Translations under genes and position numbers: made by a program
In this document: piece by piece, positions 26,156 to 34,964 of the stretch
Layout: every line of letters begins with the position of its first letter
How positions within the stretch are numbered: position 1 is the first letter of the stretch
From: Telluria mixta
Lineage (GTDB): Bacteria > Pseudomonadota > Gammaproteobacteria > Burkholderiales > Burkholderiaceae_D
DNA length: 64,000 nt
NCBI RefSeq assembly: GCF_029223865.1
Contig: NZ_CP119520.1
Span: forward strand, 7,316,001 to 7,380,000
Reading direction: 5' to 3'
Notes under the pieces: generated by a model
What the model was told of the DNA's origin: nothing
The model's input: the letters and a program-made list of their open reading frames with translations, nothing else
Database searches by the model: none

Positions 26156-27308
26156 TGCGGGCTACCTGAATGGCCCAGTGATAGGCGTGCAACTGGCTCT
26201 GCCACCAGTCCGGCCCGTCGACGCCCGCTTCCTCCAGCGTCCCGGGATCCGGCCGGCCAGCTTCTGCGAGCCGCAACCGTTGTCCCAGTTGTCCTTCGCG
26301 CCGCAGCAATGCGGCTTCGACGTGTTCGGGCAGGCTCAGGTCCTGTACGATCTCGGCCATCGGCATCTGGAACAGCCGGTCCAGCAGCGAGAACACGCCG
26401 GCCATGAAGGCCAGGTCCTGCTCGTCGCGGTCGCCGCCGTCGCGCTTGCACAGGTCTTCCAGTGCGGCGCCGCGCAAGGCGGCCACCGGCAGCATCAGGT
26501 TCGGCGGACTGTCCGGGTGCTGGCGCGCGTACAGCAGCAGTTGCAGCCAGCGCTGCAGCTGGCGCCGGCCCAGGCGGCTGATCGCCTGGCCGAAGCTCGT
26601 GATCTGGGTGCCGACCGAGAACGCGGCCGAGTTCACCAGTTTCAACAGGTGATACGAGAGCGCCGGATCCGCTTTCAGCTGCGCTTCCAGTTCGCGCGAA
26701 TCGGCGTCGCGGGCCAGCAGGGCCAGCATCGTCAGCATGCGCCGGCGCGACGTACCGTCATCGCCTTCGGCCACGCTGCCGCCAAGCGCATAGTCGCCGC
26801 TGAACCAGGCAAAGCCCGCGTTCTCGCAGGCGCGGTACGCGGCCATGTCGTCGACGTTGTAGGCGAGGTGCGGTCCGAACAACGTCGGCAGCGAGCCGGC
26901 GCGCGGCAGTTCGCAGCCGGCGTCGCGCGCCACGGTGCGCAGCGCGATCGGTGCGGCGACGCCTTCCGGCAGCACGCCGTCGATCAGCACGCGGTAACCG
27001 GTCATCTGCAGTTCGGCCAGGCGGCGCGCCGTGCCGTCCGTCGCCAGCGCGTCCGCGCGCACGGCCAGCAGCACGCGGTTGGCGGGCAGCACGTTCAGGA
27101 CAGGAGGCGTCAGGACAGACACATCGTCCAGCAGCACGATGCAGTCGAGGGGGGCGATGGCGGCCAGCAGGTCCGGCGTGCCGAACAGGCCTTGCAACGC
27201 GGGATCGTCGAGTCCTGCCCCCGGCGTGCCAAGCAACAGAGCGACCCACTCGTTCTGCGCGTTGGCGACGGAGCGTACTTCAACCACCGGGAACGGGGCG
27301 CTGGACAT
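26148..27308 (-). CDS. HDOD-domain signalling protein (YuxH-like)
   Basis: A 386-residue protein. The first 190 residues look like a degenerate EAL-type half without EAL or metal motifs. Residues about 190-380 form an HDOD domain ([52 protein letters not shown]), a catalytically dead relative of HD domains used as a signal-protein scaffold. Such YuxH-like proteins often act in c-di-GMP or chemotaxis control. It is co-transcribed and overlapped with the PAS-GGDEF-EAL gene, so a joint output is likely. The ribosome site is weak. Confidence 0.85.
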   Translation of the reverse strand: MSSAPFPVVEVRSVANAQNEWVALLLGTPGAGLDDPALQGLFGTPDLLAAIAPLDCIVLLDDVSVLTPPVLNVLPANRVLLAVRADALATDGTARRLAELQMTGYRVLIDGVLPEGVAAPIALRTVARDAGCELPRAGSLPTLFGPHLAYNVDDMAAYRACENAGFAWFSGDYALGGSVAEGDDGTSRRRMLTMLALLARDADSRELEAQLKADPALSYHLLKLVNSAAFSVGTQITSFGQAISRLGRRQLQRWLQLLLYARQHPDSPPNLMLPVAALRGAALEDLCKRDGGDRDEQDLAFMAGVFSLLDRLFQMPMAEIVQDLSLPEHVEAALLRREGQLGQRLRLAEAGRPDPGTLEEAGVDGPDWWQSQLHAYHWAIQVARNV

Positions 27309-27407
27309 TAGCGAATATGCATTGATAGTAACCAGCTAATAGTAGAGCACGCCTTAGTGGAAAGCAACTGTTTCTGTTTCCTCTAGGATACGGATTTACA
27401 TATATAT

Positions 27408-28046
27408 TTACGCGCCCGCGCCGCCGACGCGGCCGTGCTGCACGGCGAACTTGATCAGCTCCGCCTGGCCTTCGATGCCGAGCTTGCGCTTGATGTTCAG
27501 GCGGTGCGTTTCGACGGTACGCACGGACAGGTCGAGCGCCTTCGCGATCTGCTTGTTCGATTCGCCGTTGGCGATGTGGCGCAGCACTTCCTGTTCGCGC
27601 GACGTGAGCTGGTTGTCCTGCGCGGCCGGGCGCGCGAGCTGGCGCGCGACGGCGGCGCTGTAGTAGATGCCGCCGGCCATGACGGTGTCGATGGCGAGCA
27701 CGATGTCCTTGCCCGGCGCATCCTTCAGCACGTAGCCGCGCGCGCCCGCCTGCATCGCCTGCGTCACGTATTCGAGCTTGTCGTGCATGGAGAGGATCAG
27801 CACGGCGATGTCCGGATAGTTCGCGTACAGGCGCGCAGTGGCTTCGATGCCGCTGCCGTCGCGCATGGTGATGTCCATCAGCACGAGGTCGATGCGCGTG
27901 CTGCCCGCGAGCGCCAGCGCCTCGGCGCCGGAATCCGCTTCGGCCACGACGCGGAAATGCGCCACCGCTTCCAGCCGTGCGCGCAGGCCGTCGCGTACGA
28001 GGGGATGGTCGTCGACCAGCATGATGTAGACGGTCTTCTCGGTCAT
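27408..28046 (-). CDS. NarL/LuxR-type response regulator
   Basis: A 212-residue response regulator: receiver domain 1-125 with the acidic pocket VDDH (D12/D13), phosphoacceptor D58 in LVLMDITM, and Lys in YVLKDA; LuxR helix-turn-helix at about 145-205 (LTSREQEVLRHIANGESNKQIAKAL, VETHRLNIKRKLG). It begins with no gap after the stop of the Cache sensor kinase (TGA directly followed by ATG), so the pair is one two-component system. The divergent cstA gene is the most likely target because tandem CTACGTAG repeats lie in the shared promoter gap. Confidence 0.93.
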   Translation of the reverse strand: MTEKTVYIMLVDDHPLVRDGLRARLEAVAHFRVVAEADSGAEALALAGSTRIDLVLMDITMRDGSGIEATARLYANYPDIAVLILSMHDKLEYVTQAMQAGARGYVLKDAPGKDIVLAIDTVMAGGIYYSAAVARQLARPAAQDNQLTSREQEVLRHIANGESNKQIAKALDLSVRTVETHRLNIKRKLGIEGQAELIKFAVQHGRVGGAGA

Positions 28047-29405
28047 TCAGGTCTCCAGTTCGACGCTCGCGCACACGGTGGTGCCGGCCGCGGACGATGC
28101 GATGTCCAGGTGGCCGCCGATGGCGTCCATCCGCTCCATCATATTGCGCAGGCCGATGCCGCGCTGCGGGTGCGTGGCCACGCCCTCGGCGTCGAAGCCG
28201 GCGCCGTCGTCCGCAATGGTGAGCAGCACGCGGCCGTCGCCGGCGTGCAGCGCCAGGTCGATGTGGTGCGCGTCCGCGTGCCGTTCGATGTTCGTCAGCG
28301 CTTCCTGAGCGATGCGGAACAGCACCGTGCCGACCGTTTGCGGCAGGTGCTCGGCATCGCCCGACACGTTGAAGGTCACGGGCATGCCGCTGTGCTGCGA
28401 GAATTCCTCGGCCAGGTGGTCGAGCGCGGCCGCGAGTCCGAGATCGTCCAGCAACGTGGGACGCAGGTCGTGCGAGATGCGCCGGACCTCGCCCAACACC
28501 TTGTTGAGTTCTTCCGCCGTGCGCTCGAAGCTGGCGTGCGCCTGGCGCTGCTGGTCCGGCGTGCCTTTCATGCGGATGATGCCGGCCTCGATCTGCAGCT
28601 TGATCGACACGAGCCATTGGCTGATGCCGTCGTGCAGGTCGCGCGACAGGCGCGCCCGTTCCTGCTCCTGCGAATCGACGACGCGCTGCGCGAGGGCTTT
28701 CAGTTTCATGTCAGCCACGCGCGATTCGCTGACGTTCAGCGCGAGGCCGGCGCCGCCGATGACGAGCGTGGCGAGGATGGCGAGGCCGGCGATCCACCAC
28801 ATCGTCGTCTCGATGTTGCGCGACTGCTGGGCGTCGACCTGGTCGAGCGCGGCCTGCACGTCGTCGAGGTACAGGCCGCTGCCCATGATCCAGCCCCATT
28901 GCGGCACCGGCACGACGTAGCCGAGCTTGGGCGCGGACTTGTTCGTGGACGGCTTGACCCAGTTGTAGCGCACGAGTCCCCCGCCCTGCTTGGCGACGGC
29001 GACGATGTTCTGGATGGTCGGCGCGCCGAACTGGTCGTGCAGGTTCCACAGGTCGCGCCCGACCAGCTCCGGTTGGCGCGGGTGCATCAGGTTGCGGCCG
29101 TCCATGTCGTAGACGAAGAAATAGCCGTCGTCGCCGAAGCTGAGCGATTGCAGGATGCGCTTGGCCTCGGCCAGCGTGGCGGGGTCGCTGCGGCCGGATG
29201 CCGTCAGGTGGGCGATCGAGTGCGAGGCGAGGTCCACGTAGTGCCGCAGTTCCGCCTGCTTGCTGGCCAGGTAGGCCCGCTGGATGGTGGCGTGCTGCTC
29301 GTGCGCGAGCCCGATCGCCTGCTGGCGGACGAACAGGGCGATCGCGCACAGCGCCACGATCAGCGGGGCGATCGCAAGGAAGATGACCTTCTGCCGTAAT
29401 TGCAT
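28047..29405 (-). CDS. Cache-domain sensor histidine kinase (HisKA_3)
   Basis: A 452-residue kinase: membrane helix 7-27, periplasmic single-Cache domain (about 35-195; GYFFVYDMDGRNLMHPR, the sCache_2 signature), second helix about 203-224, then HisKA_3 dimer domain with phosphoacceptor H258 in SRDLHDGISQW and an HATPase domain at the end. Cache domains of this type bind small organic acids such as pyruvate or lactate in other systems, and the neighbour encodes a pyruvate/peptide importer, so a carboxylate signal is plausible. Partner regulator follows with no gap. Confidence 0.93.
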   Translation of the reverse strand: MQLRQKVIFLAIAPLIVALCAIALFVRQQAIGLAHEQHATIQRAYLASKQAELRHYVDLASHSIAHLTASGRSDPATLAEAKRILQSLSFGDDGYFFVYDMDGRNLMHPRQPELVGRDLWNLHDQFGAPTIQNIVAVAKQGGGLVRYNWVKPSTNKSAPKLGYVVPVPQWGWIMGSGLYLDDVQAALDQVDAQQSRNIETTMWWIAGLAILATLVIGGAGLALNVSESRVADMKLKALAQRVVDSQEQERARLSRDLHDGISQWLVSIKLQIEAGIIRMKGTPDQQRQAHASFERTAEELNKVLGEVRRISHDLRPTLLDDLGLAAALDHLAEEFSQHSGMPVTFNVSGDAEHLPQTVGTVLFRIAQEALTNIERHADAHHIDLALHAGDGRVLLTIADDGAGFDAEGVATHPQRGIGLRNMMERMDAIGGHLDIASSAAGTTVCASVELET

Positions 29406-29476
29406 GCCGTGCGCGTCGAAATAGTCGTAACATGAAATTGTACGACCGATCAGCTGTTGCTGCTTGCAAAGCTTGC

Positions 29477-29494
29477 CTACGTAGGACTACGTAG
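29477..29494. promoter_or_regulatory. Tandem palindrome CTACGTAG, candidate regulator site
   Basis: Two exact copies of the palindrome CTACGTAG separated by GA, centre-to-centre 10 bp (one helix turn). They lie in the 210-base divergent gap between the Cache kinase operon and cstA. NarL-type regulators commonly bind paired TAC-type heptamers, so this is a good candidate operator for the neighbouring response regulator. No binding evidence is available. Confidence 0.5.
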
Positions 29495-29615
29495 AGCGCT
29501 GCGTAATCATGCGCTTGTGAGTCGCCGACCCGTGCAAGATACTGGCAGGCACGCTGCTGTTCGTGTAAGCCGGCATCGACCGGTCGGGCAGCGCATCCAC
29601 ATCGGAGGAGTCAAT

Positions 29616-31691
29616 ATGAAACGTCTCACAAGCCAGCTCGGATGGGCTGCGCTTTCGCTCGCGGGCGCCGGCTCGCTCGCCTACGTCGCCCTCAAACGCG
29701 GCGAATCCATCAACGCGGTCTGGGTCGTCATCGCGGCCGTCTGCGTCTACCTGATCGCGTACCGCTTCTACAGCCTGTACATTGCCGATAAGGTGATGGG
29801 CCTCGACGCCCGCCGCCAGACCCCGGCGTACAAGTACAACGACGGCCTCGACTACGTGCCGACGAACCGCTACGTGCTGTTCGGCCACCATTTCGCCGCG
29901 ATCGCCGGCGCCGGCCCGCTGGTCGGTCCCGTGCTCGCCGCGCAGATGGGCTATTTGCCCGGCATGCTGTGGATCCTGTCCGGCGTCGTGTTCGCCGGCG
30001 CCGTGCAGGACTTCATGGTGCTGTTCCTGTCGATGCGCCGCGACGGCCGTTCGCTCGGCGACCTGATCAAGTCCGAGATGGGCGAGATCCCCGGCGTCAT
30101 CGCCCTGTTCGGCACCTTCATGATCATGGTCATCATCCTCGCGGTGCTGGCGCTGATCGTCGTGAAGGCCCTGACCGGCTCGCCGTGGGGGTCGTTCACC
30201 GTGATGGCGACGATCCCGATCGCGCTGTTCATGGGCATCTATTCGCGCTACATCCGCGTGGGCCGCATCGGCGAAGTGTCGCTGATCGGCTTCGTGCTGC
30301 TGATCGGCGCCATCGTCGGCGGCCAGTTCGTGCACGATTCGCCGACCTGGGGCCCGATGTTCACGTTCACCGGCACCCAGCTGACCTGGATGCTGATCGG
30401 CTACGGCTTCGTCGCCTCCGTGATCCCCGTGTGGCTGCTGCTGGCGCCGCGCGACTACCTGTCGACCTTCCTCAAGATCGGCACCATCGTCGGCCTCGCG
30501 CTGGGCATCGTGTTCGTCGCCCCGATGCTGCAGATGCCGTCGATCACCCGCTTCATCGACGGCACCGGCCCGGCCTGGTCCGGCACGCTGTTCCCGTTCC
30601 TGTTCATCACCATCGCCTGCGGCGCCGTGTCCGGCTTCCACGCGCTGATCTCGTCGGGCACCACGCCGAAGATGATCGAGAACGAACAACACGCCCGCTT
30701 CATCGGCTACGGCGGCATGCTGATGGAATCGTTCGTCGCCATCATGGCCCTCGTCGCCGCGTCGACCATCGACCCGGGCGTCTACTTCGCGATGAACAGC
30801 CCGGCCGCCGTGCTCGGCACGACCGCCCAGACGGCCGCCGCCGCGGTCTCCAACTGGGGCTTCGTGATCACGCCTGACCAGCTGACGCAGATGGCCAAGG
30901 ACGTCGGCGAGAACACCATCATCTCGCGCGCCGGCGGCGCCCCGACGCTGGCCGTCGGCATGGCCCACATCCTGTCCAACGTCGTCGGCGGCAAGGCGAT
31001 GATGGCGTTCTGGTACCACTTCGCGATCCTGTTCGAGGCGCTGTTCATCCTCACCGCCGTCGACGCGGGCACCCGCGCCGGCCGCTTCATGCTGCAGGAC
31101 CTGCTGGGCGCGTTCGTCCCGTCGCTGAAACGCACGGACTCGCTGCCGGCGAACCTGATCGCCACCGGCCTGTGCGTCGCCGCCTGGGGCTACTTCCTGT
31201 ACCAGGGCGTCGTCGATCCGCTGGGCGGCATCAACACGCTGTGGCCGCTGTTCGGCATCGCCAACCAGATGCTGGCCGGTATCGCACTCACCTTGGGCAC
31301 CGTCGTGCTGTTCAAGATGAAGCGCGGCCAGTACGCCTGGGTCACGATCGTCCCGACCATCTGGCTGCTGATCTGCACGCTGTCGGCCGGCTGGCTGAAG
31401 ATCTTCGACCCGAACGTCAAGGTCGGCTTCCTGGCGCACGCGAAGAAATTCCAGACCGCGCTCGACCAGGGCCAGGTGCTGGCACCGGCCAAGTCGCTCG
31501 ACCAGATGGGCCGCATCGTCTTCAACGACTACGTCGACGCCACCCTGTGCGGCTTCTTCATGGTCGTCGTGCTGGCCGTCGTGCTGTATGGCTTCCGCAC
31601 CGCGCTGGCCGCCCGCAAGAGCGCCCGTCCGAGCGCCCAGGAGACGCCGTACGTCGCGGCGCCCGCCGCCTCGATGGCCGAGGTGCAGTGA
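29616..31691 (+). CDS. cstA: Carbon starvation protein A (CstA-type transporter)
   Basis: A 691-residue multi-pass membrane transporter of the CstA/BtsT family, near the usual 700 residues. Motifs seen: [55 protein letters not shown] and [12 protein letters not shown]. CstA and BtsT take up pyruvate (and peptides were proposed) under carbon limitation. ATG at 29616 has a perfect CGGAGGAG site; a start 53 codons upstream has no match to the family. The YbdD-like gene follows with a one-base overlap. Control by the divergent two-component system is inferred. Confidence 0.95.
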   Translation: MKRLTSQLGWAALSLAGAGSLAYVALKRGESINAVWVVIAAVCVYLIAYRFYSLYIADKVMGLDARRQTPAYKYNDGLDYVPTNRYVLFGHHFAAIAGAGPLVGPVLAAQMGYLPGMLWILSGVVFAGAVQDFMVLFLSMRRDGRSLGDLIKSEMGEIPGVIALFGTFMIMVIILAVLALIVVKALTGSPWGSFTVMATIPIALFMGIYSRYIRVGRIGEVSLIGFVLLIGAIVGGQFVHDSPTWGPMFTFTGTQLTWMLIGYGFVASVIPVWLLLAPRDYLSTFLKIGTIVGLALGIVFVAPMLQMPSITRFIDGTGPAWSGTLFPFLFITIACGAVSGFHALISSGTTPKMIENEQHARFIGYGGMLMESFVAIMALVAASTIDPGVYFAMNSPAAVLGTTAQTAAAAVSNWGFVITPDQLTQMAKDVGENTIISRAGGAPTLAVGMAHILSNVVGGKAMMAFWYHFAILFEALFILTAVDAGTRAGRFMLQDLLGAFVPSLKRTDSLPANLIATGLCVAAWGYFLYQGVVDPLGGINTLWPLFGIANQMLAGIALTLGTVVLFKMKRGQYAWVTIVPTIWLLICTLSAGWLKIFDPNVKVGFLAHAKKFQTALDQGQVLAPAKSLDQMGRIVFNDYVDATLCGFFMVVVLAVVLYGFRTALAARKSARPSAQETPYVAAPAASMAEVQ

Positions 31692-31888
31692 TGCTCGGCG
31701 CGCTGGCACAGGCAGGCCGCTACCTCGGGCAAAGCATGCGCCTGATGGTCGGCCTGCCGGAATACGACACCTATGTGGCGCACATGGAGAAGACCCATCC
31801 GGACCAGCCGGTCATGAGCTACGAGGAGTTTTTCCGCGAGCGCCAGGAGGCGCGGTACGGGAGCGGCAAGCGCGGGGGTTGTTGCTGA
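31691..31888 (+). CDS. YbdD/YjiX family protein (CstA partner)
   Basis: A 65-residue protein with the family core [20 protein letters not shown] and [16 protein letters not shown] and a C-terminal GKRGGCC. YbdD and YjiX are small proteins encoded after cstA and btsT in E. coli and are needed for or tune uptake. The ATG shares one base with the cstA stop (TGATG), so translation is coupled. A strong terminator follows 30 bases after the stop. Confidence 0.92.
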   Translation: MLGALAQAGRYLGQSMRLMVGLPEYDTYVAHMEKTHPDQPVMSYEEFFRERQEARYGSGKRGGCC

Positions 31889-31918
31889 GCCAGCAGTTTT
31901 TCCGTAACGCAAAACATC

Positions 31919-31949
31919 ATCGCCCCCGCCCGTCGGGGGCGATGTTTTT
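31919..31949 (+). terminator. Rho-independent terminator of cstA-ybdD
   Basis: Stem ATCGCCCCCG / CGGGGGCGAT (10 bp) with a CCCGT loop, extended by AACATC before the left arm, followed by GTTTTT. It ends the cstA operon, 170 bases before the hybrid kinase. Confidence 0.88.
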
Positions 31950-32110
31950 ATAGGCCCTCCCCTCCTCTCCGCTCCCGCCGCTTTGCGCCAGAACAAACGG
32001 CGCCCCATATCCCTCACCTATAGTCAGTTCCTGCAAGAATTTGCTTTCTTGCATGGTGAACCTGTGCGACAGGTTCGTTCGCAGCGCCGACCGCCGGATC
32101 CGCCCAACAC

Positions 32111-34963
32111 ATGCAGACTCTCGAGCGCTCAAGCCTCAACCGAAAACTGACGTCGATGTGCCTGCAGGCAGCCGCCAGCGCGCTGCTGGTCGTCTACGTC
32201 GCCTTCGCCGTGACGACCGTGGCCGGCGAGCGACGCGAGGAACGGCAGGAGCTGGACGCGATGGCCGCCGTGCTCGCCCAGGGCGCCCTCGACGCCGTGC
32301 AGTTCAACGACCGCCGCCTTGCGACGCAGTTGCTGGCCGCGCTGGAAGCGCGCCCGGGCCTCGCGTCGGCCGTCCTGTACGATCGCAAGGGCCAACCGTT
32401 CGCCACCTGGCGCGCGCCCGGCCAGGATGCCGCGGACAAGGTCGAGGCGCTCAGCGGGCTCGATCCCGACACCGTCGCCGCGGCCGCCGAATCCGGCAGC
32501 CTTCCCTGGCTGCCCGTGCTGCGCGTCTACCGCGTGCTCGGCGCGCCGGCGGACGCGGATGGCCGCACGCTGCCGCCCGTGGGCGCCGTCATGATCGAAA
32601 GCGACCTCGTGCCGCTGTGGCTGGACATCGCGCGCGCGCTGGGCGTGATGGGCCTCGCGCTGGCGGCCGCGCTGCTGACGGCGTTCGTGCTGGTGCGGCG
32701 GCTGCGGCGCAGCATCAGCGACCCGATCGGCAAACTGATCAACGCGGCGCAGAAGGTGTCCGCCAGCCAGAATTACACGCTGCGCATCGCCCACAACCGC
32801 AACGACGAGCTGGGCGTGCTGATCGACAGCTTCAACAACATGCTCGCGCAGATCGAAGGCCGCGGCGCCGCGCTCACGCACCACCGCGACGAACTGGAAC
32901 GCCAGGTCAGCGTGCGCACCGAGCAGCTGGAAAAGGCGAAGAACGCGGCCGAAGCGGCGAGCCGCGCGAAAAGCGCCTTCCTCGCCACGATGAGCCACGA
33001 GATCCGCACCCCGATGAACGGCGTGCTCGGGATGACGGAAATGCTGCTGGGGACGGAGCTGACCGAAACGCAGCGCAACTACACGCGGCTGGTAAAACAG
33101 TCGGGCGAGCACCTGCTGGTGATCATCAACGACATCCTTGACTTTTCCAAGATCGAGGCCGGCAAGCTCACCGTCGAATACATCAACTTCAACCTGTGGG
33201 ACCTGCTGGACGACATCCACACCGTCTACACGCCGCAGGCCGAAGCGAAGAACATCCTGCTCCACTTCGACATCGCCAACGATATCCCTGTCGCCATCTG
33301 CGGCGACCCGAACCGGCTGCGCCAGATCATGGCCAACCTGCTCGGCAACGCGGTCAAGTTCACGGACCAGGGCCGCATCCTCGCCAAGGTGCGCATCGCG
33401 AGCGAGGACAACCAGGCCGTGATGCTGCGCTTCGAAGTGCACGACACCGGCATCGGCATCTCGCGGGACGCCCGCAGCCGCATCTTCGAAGCATTCTCAC
33501 AGGCCGACGATTCCACGACCCGCAAATACGGCGGCACGGGGCTGGGTCTGGCGATCTCGAAACAGCTCGTCGAATTGATGGGCGGTTCGATCGGCGTCGA
33601 GAACGCGCTGATAAAGGGAGCGGTAACCCAGGGATCCGTGTTCTGGTTCACGGTCGCCTTCGACAAGCGCCGCGTCGACCCGGATGCGCCGGGCGACCAC
33701 CAGCACACGATCGACGGCCTGCGCGTGCTCCTCGTCGACGAGTGCGAGACGAGCAGGATCGGTCTCGAACGGCACCTGGCCACGTGGCGCATCGAATGCG
33801 ACGCGGCGGAGAGTGCGGACGAGGCGCTGGAACGCCTGGACGAGGCGGCGCGCGCCGGCCGGCCGTACGACGCCGCGATCCTCGACATGGAGCTGTCCCA
33901 CACGAGCGGCCTGCTGCTGGCCGCGCAGATCAAGTCCGACCCGGCCACGCGCGCCACGCGGCTCGTGCTGCTCAGCCCCGAACGGCTGGCCGCCGATCCG
34001 GTGCAGCGGCGCGAGGCCGGCGTCGCGTACCAGCTCATCAAACCTGCACGCGCGGCCGATTTGTTCGCCTGCCTGGCGACGCCGCCGCGCGGCAAGGTCG
34101 CGCCGGCGCCGCGCTTCATGCCGCCGCGCCCCCTGCAGCTGGACGCCAACCGCCCGCGCACGCGGCGCGTGCTGCTGGCCGAGGACAATCCCGTCAACAT
34201 CGAGGTGGCCCGGGCAATGCTGGAAAGCCTCGACCTGCAGGTGGATTGCGCGCGCAACGGCGAGGATGCGCTGCAGGCCGTGCGCACGGCTTCATATGAT
34301 GCCGTCCTGATGGATTGCCAGATGCCGGTGATGGACGGCTTTGCCGCGACGGCCGCGATCCGGCGCGAAGAACGCGAAGCGGGCCGCGGGCGCGTGCTGC
34401 CCATCATCGCGATCACGGCGAACGCGCTGCAGGGCGACCGCGAAGCGTGCCTCGCGGCCGGCATGGACGATTACCTGTCGAAGCCGTTCAGCCAGCAGGA
34501 AATCGCGGCCGTGATCGGGCGCTGGATGGCGCTGCCGCTCGCGGCCACCGTGCACCACGACGACGAGCCGCCGCGCCTGCCGCCGGAATCCGTCGAAGTG
34601 ATCCAGCGCGACGTCATCAACCGCGTGGCACTGGACAAGATCCGGGCCCTGTCGCGCGACCGCGGCGACGCCCTCGTGCAGAAGGTCATCGCCGCCTACG
34701 TCGACGACACGCCGCAGCAGCTGCTCACATTGCGCTCGGCCATCGATGGCCTCGACACGGGCAACGTGCGCCGCATCGCCCACACGCTGAAATCGGCCAG
34801 CGCCAACGTCGGCGCCGAGGCCCTCGCCGCCCTGTGCAAGGAACTGGAGCACCTGGGCCGCGCCGACACCACCGAAGGCGCGGACGCGATCCTGACCGAC
34901 ATGGAACAGGAGTTCCAGGCCGTCCGGCATTCGCTTACCGCCATCCTCGAAAAGGAAACCTGA
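32111..34963 (+). CDS. Hybrid sensor histidine kinase (HAMP-HisKA-REC-REC-Hpt)
   Basis: A 950-residue membrane kinase: helix about 14-36, periplasmic sensor with CHASE8-like features (37-170), second helix about 175-196, HAMP 197-250, HisKA with H296 in MSHEIRTPMNG, HATPase 400-515, a degenerate first receiver (about 540-660; VDECETS instead of a double-Asp pocket), a complete second receiver (AEDNPVN, phosphoacceptor D735) and Hpt with H891 in HTLKSAS. This allows a full internal phosphorelay H-D-H. Output is probably the next gene, a REC-GGDEF-EAL protein one base after the stop. Signal unknown. The ribosome site is weak. Confidence 0.93.
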   Translation: MQTLERSSLNRKLTSMCLQAAASALLVVYVAFAVTTVAGERREERQELDAMAAVLAQGALDAVQFNDRRLATQLLAALEARPGLASAVLYDRKGQPFATWRAPGQDAADKVEALSGLDPDTVAAAAESGSLPWLPVLRVYRVLGAPADADGRTLPPVGAVMIESDLVPLWLDIARALGVMGLALAAALLTAFVLVRRLRRSISDPIGKLINAAQKVSASQNYTLRIAHNRNDELGVLIDSFNNMLAQIEGRGAALTHHRDELERQVSVRTEQLEKAKNAAEAASRAKSAFLATMSHEIRTPMNGVLGMTEMLLGTELTETQRNYTRLVKQSGEHLLVIINDILDFSKIEAGKLTVEYINFNLWDLLDDIHTVYTPQAEAKNILLHFDIANDIPVAICGDPNRLRQIMANLLGNAVKFTDQGRILAKVRIASEDNQAVMLRFEVHDTGIGISRDARSRIFEAFSQADDSTTRKYGGTGLGLAISKQLVELMGGSIGVENALIKGAVTQGSVFWFTVAFDKRRVDPDAPGDHQHTIDGLRVLLVDECETSRIGLERHLATWRIECDAAESADEALERLDEAARAGRPYDAAILDMELSHTSGLLLAAQIKSDPATRATRLVLLSPERLAADPVQRREAGVAYQLIKPARAADLFACLATPPRGKVAPAPRFMPPRPLQLDANRPRTRRVLLAEDNPVNIEVARAMLESLDLQVDCARNGEDALQAVRTASYDAVLMDCQMPVMDGFAATAAIRREEREAGRGRVLPIIAITANALQGDREACLAAGMDDYLSKPFSQQEIAAVIGRWMALPLAATVHHDDEPPRLPPESVEVIQRDVINRVALDKIRALSRDRGDALVQKVIAAYVDDTPQQLLTLRSAIDGLDTGNVRRIAHTLKSASANVGAEALAALCKELEHLGRADTTEGADAILTDMEQEFQAVRHSLTAILEKET

Positions 34964-34964
34964 C

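Noticed and set aside
29487..31709. Long minus-strand open frame of 740 codons opposite cstA
   Set aside because: Antisense shadow of a well-recognised transporter; the translation has no family marks.
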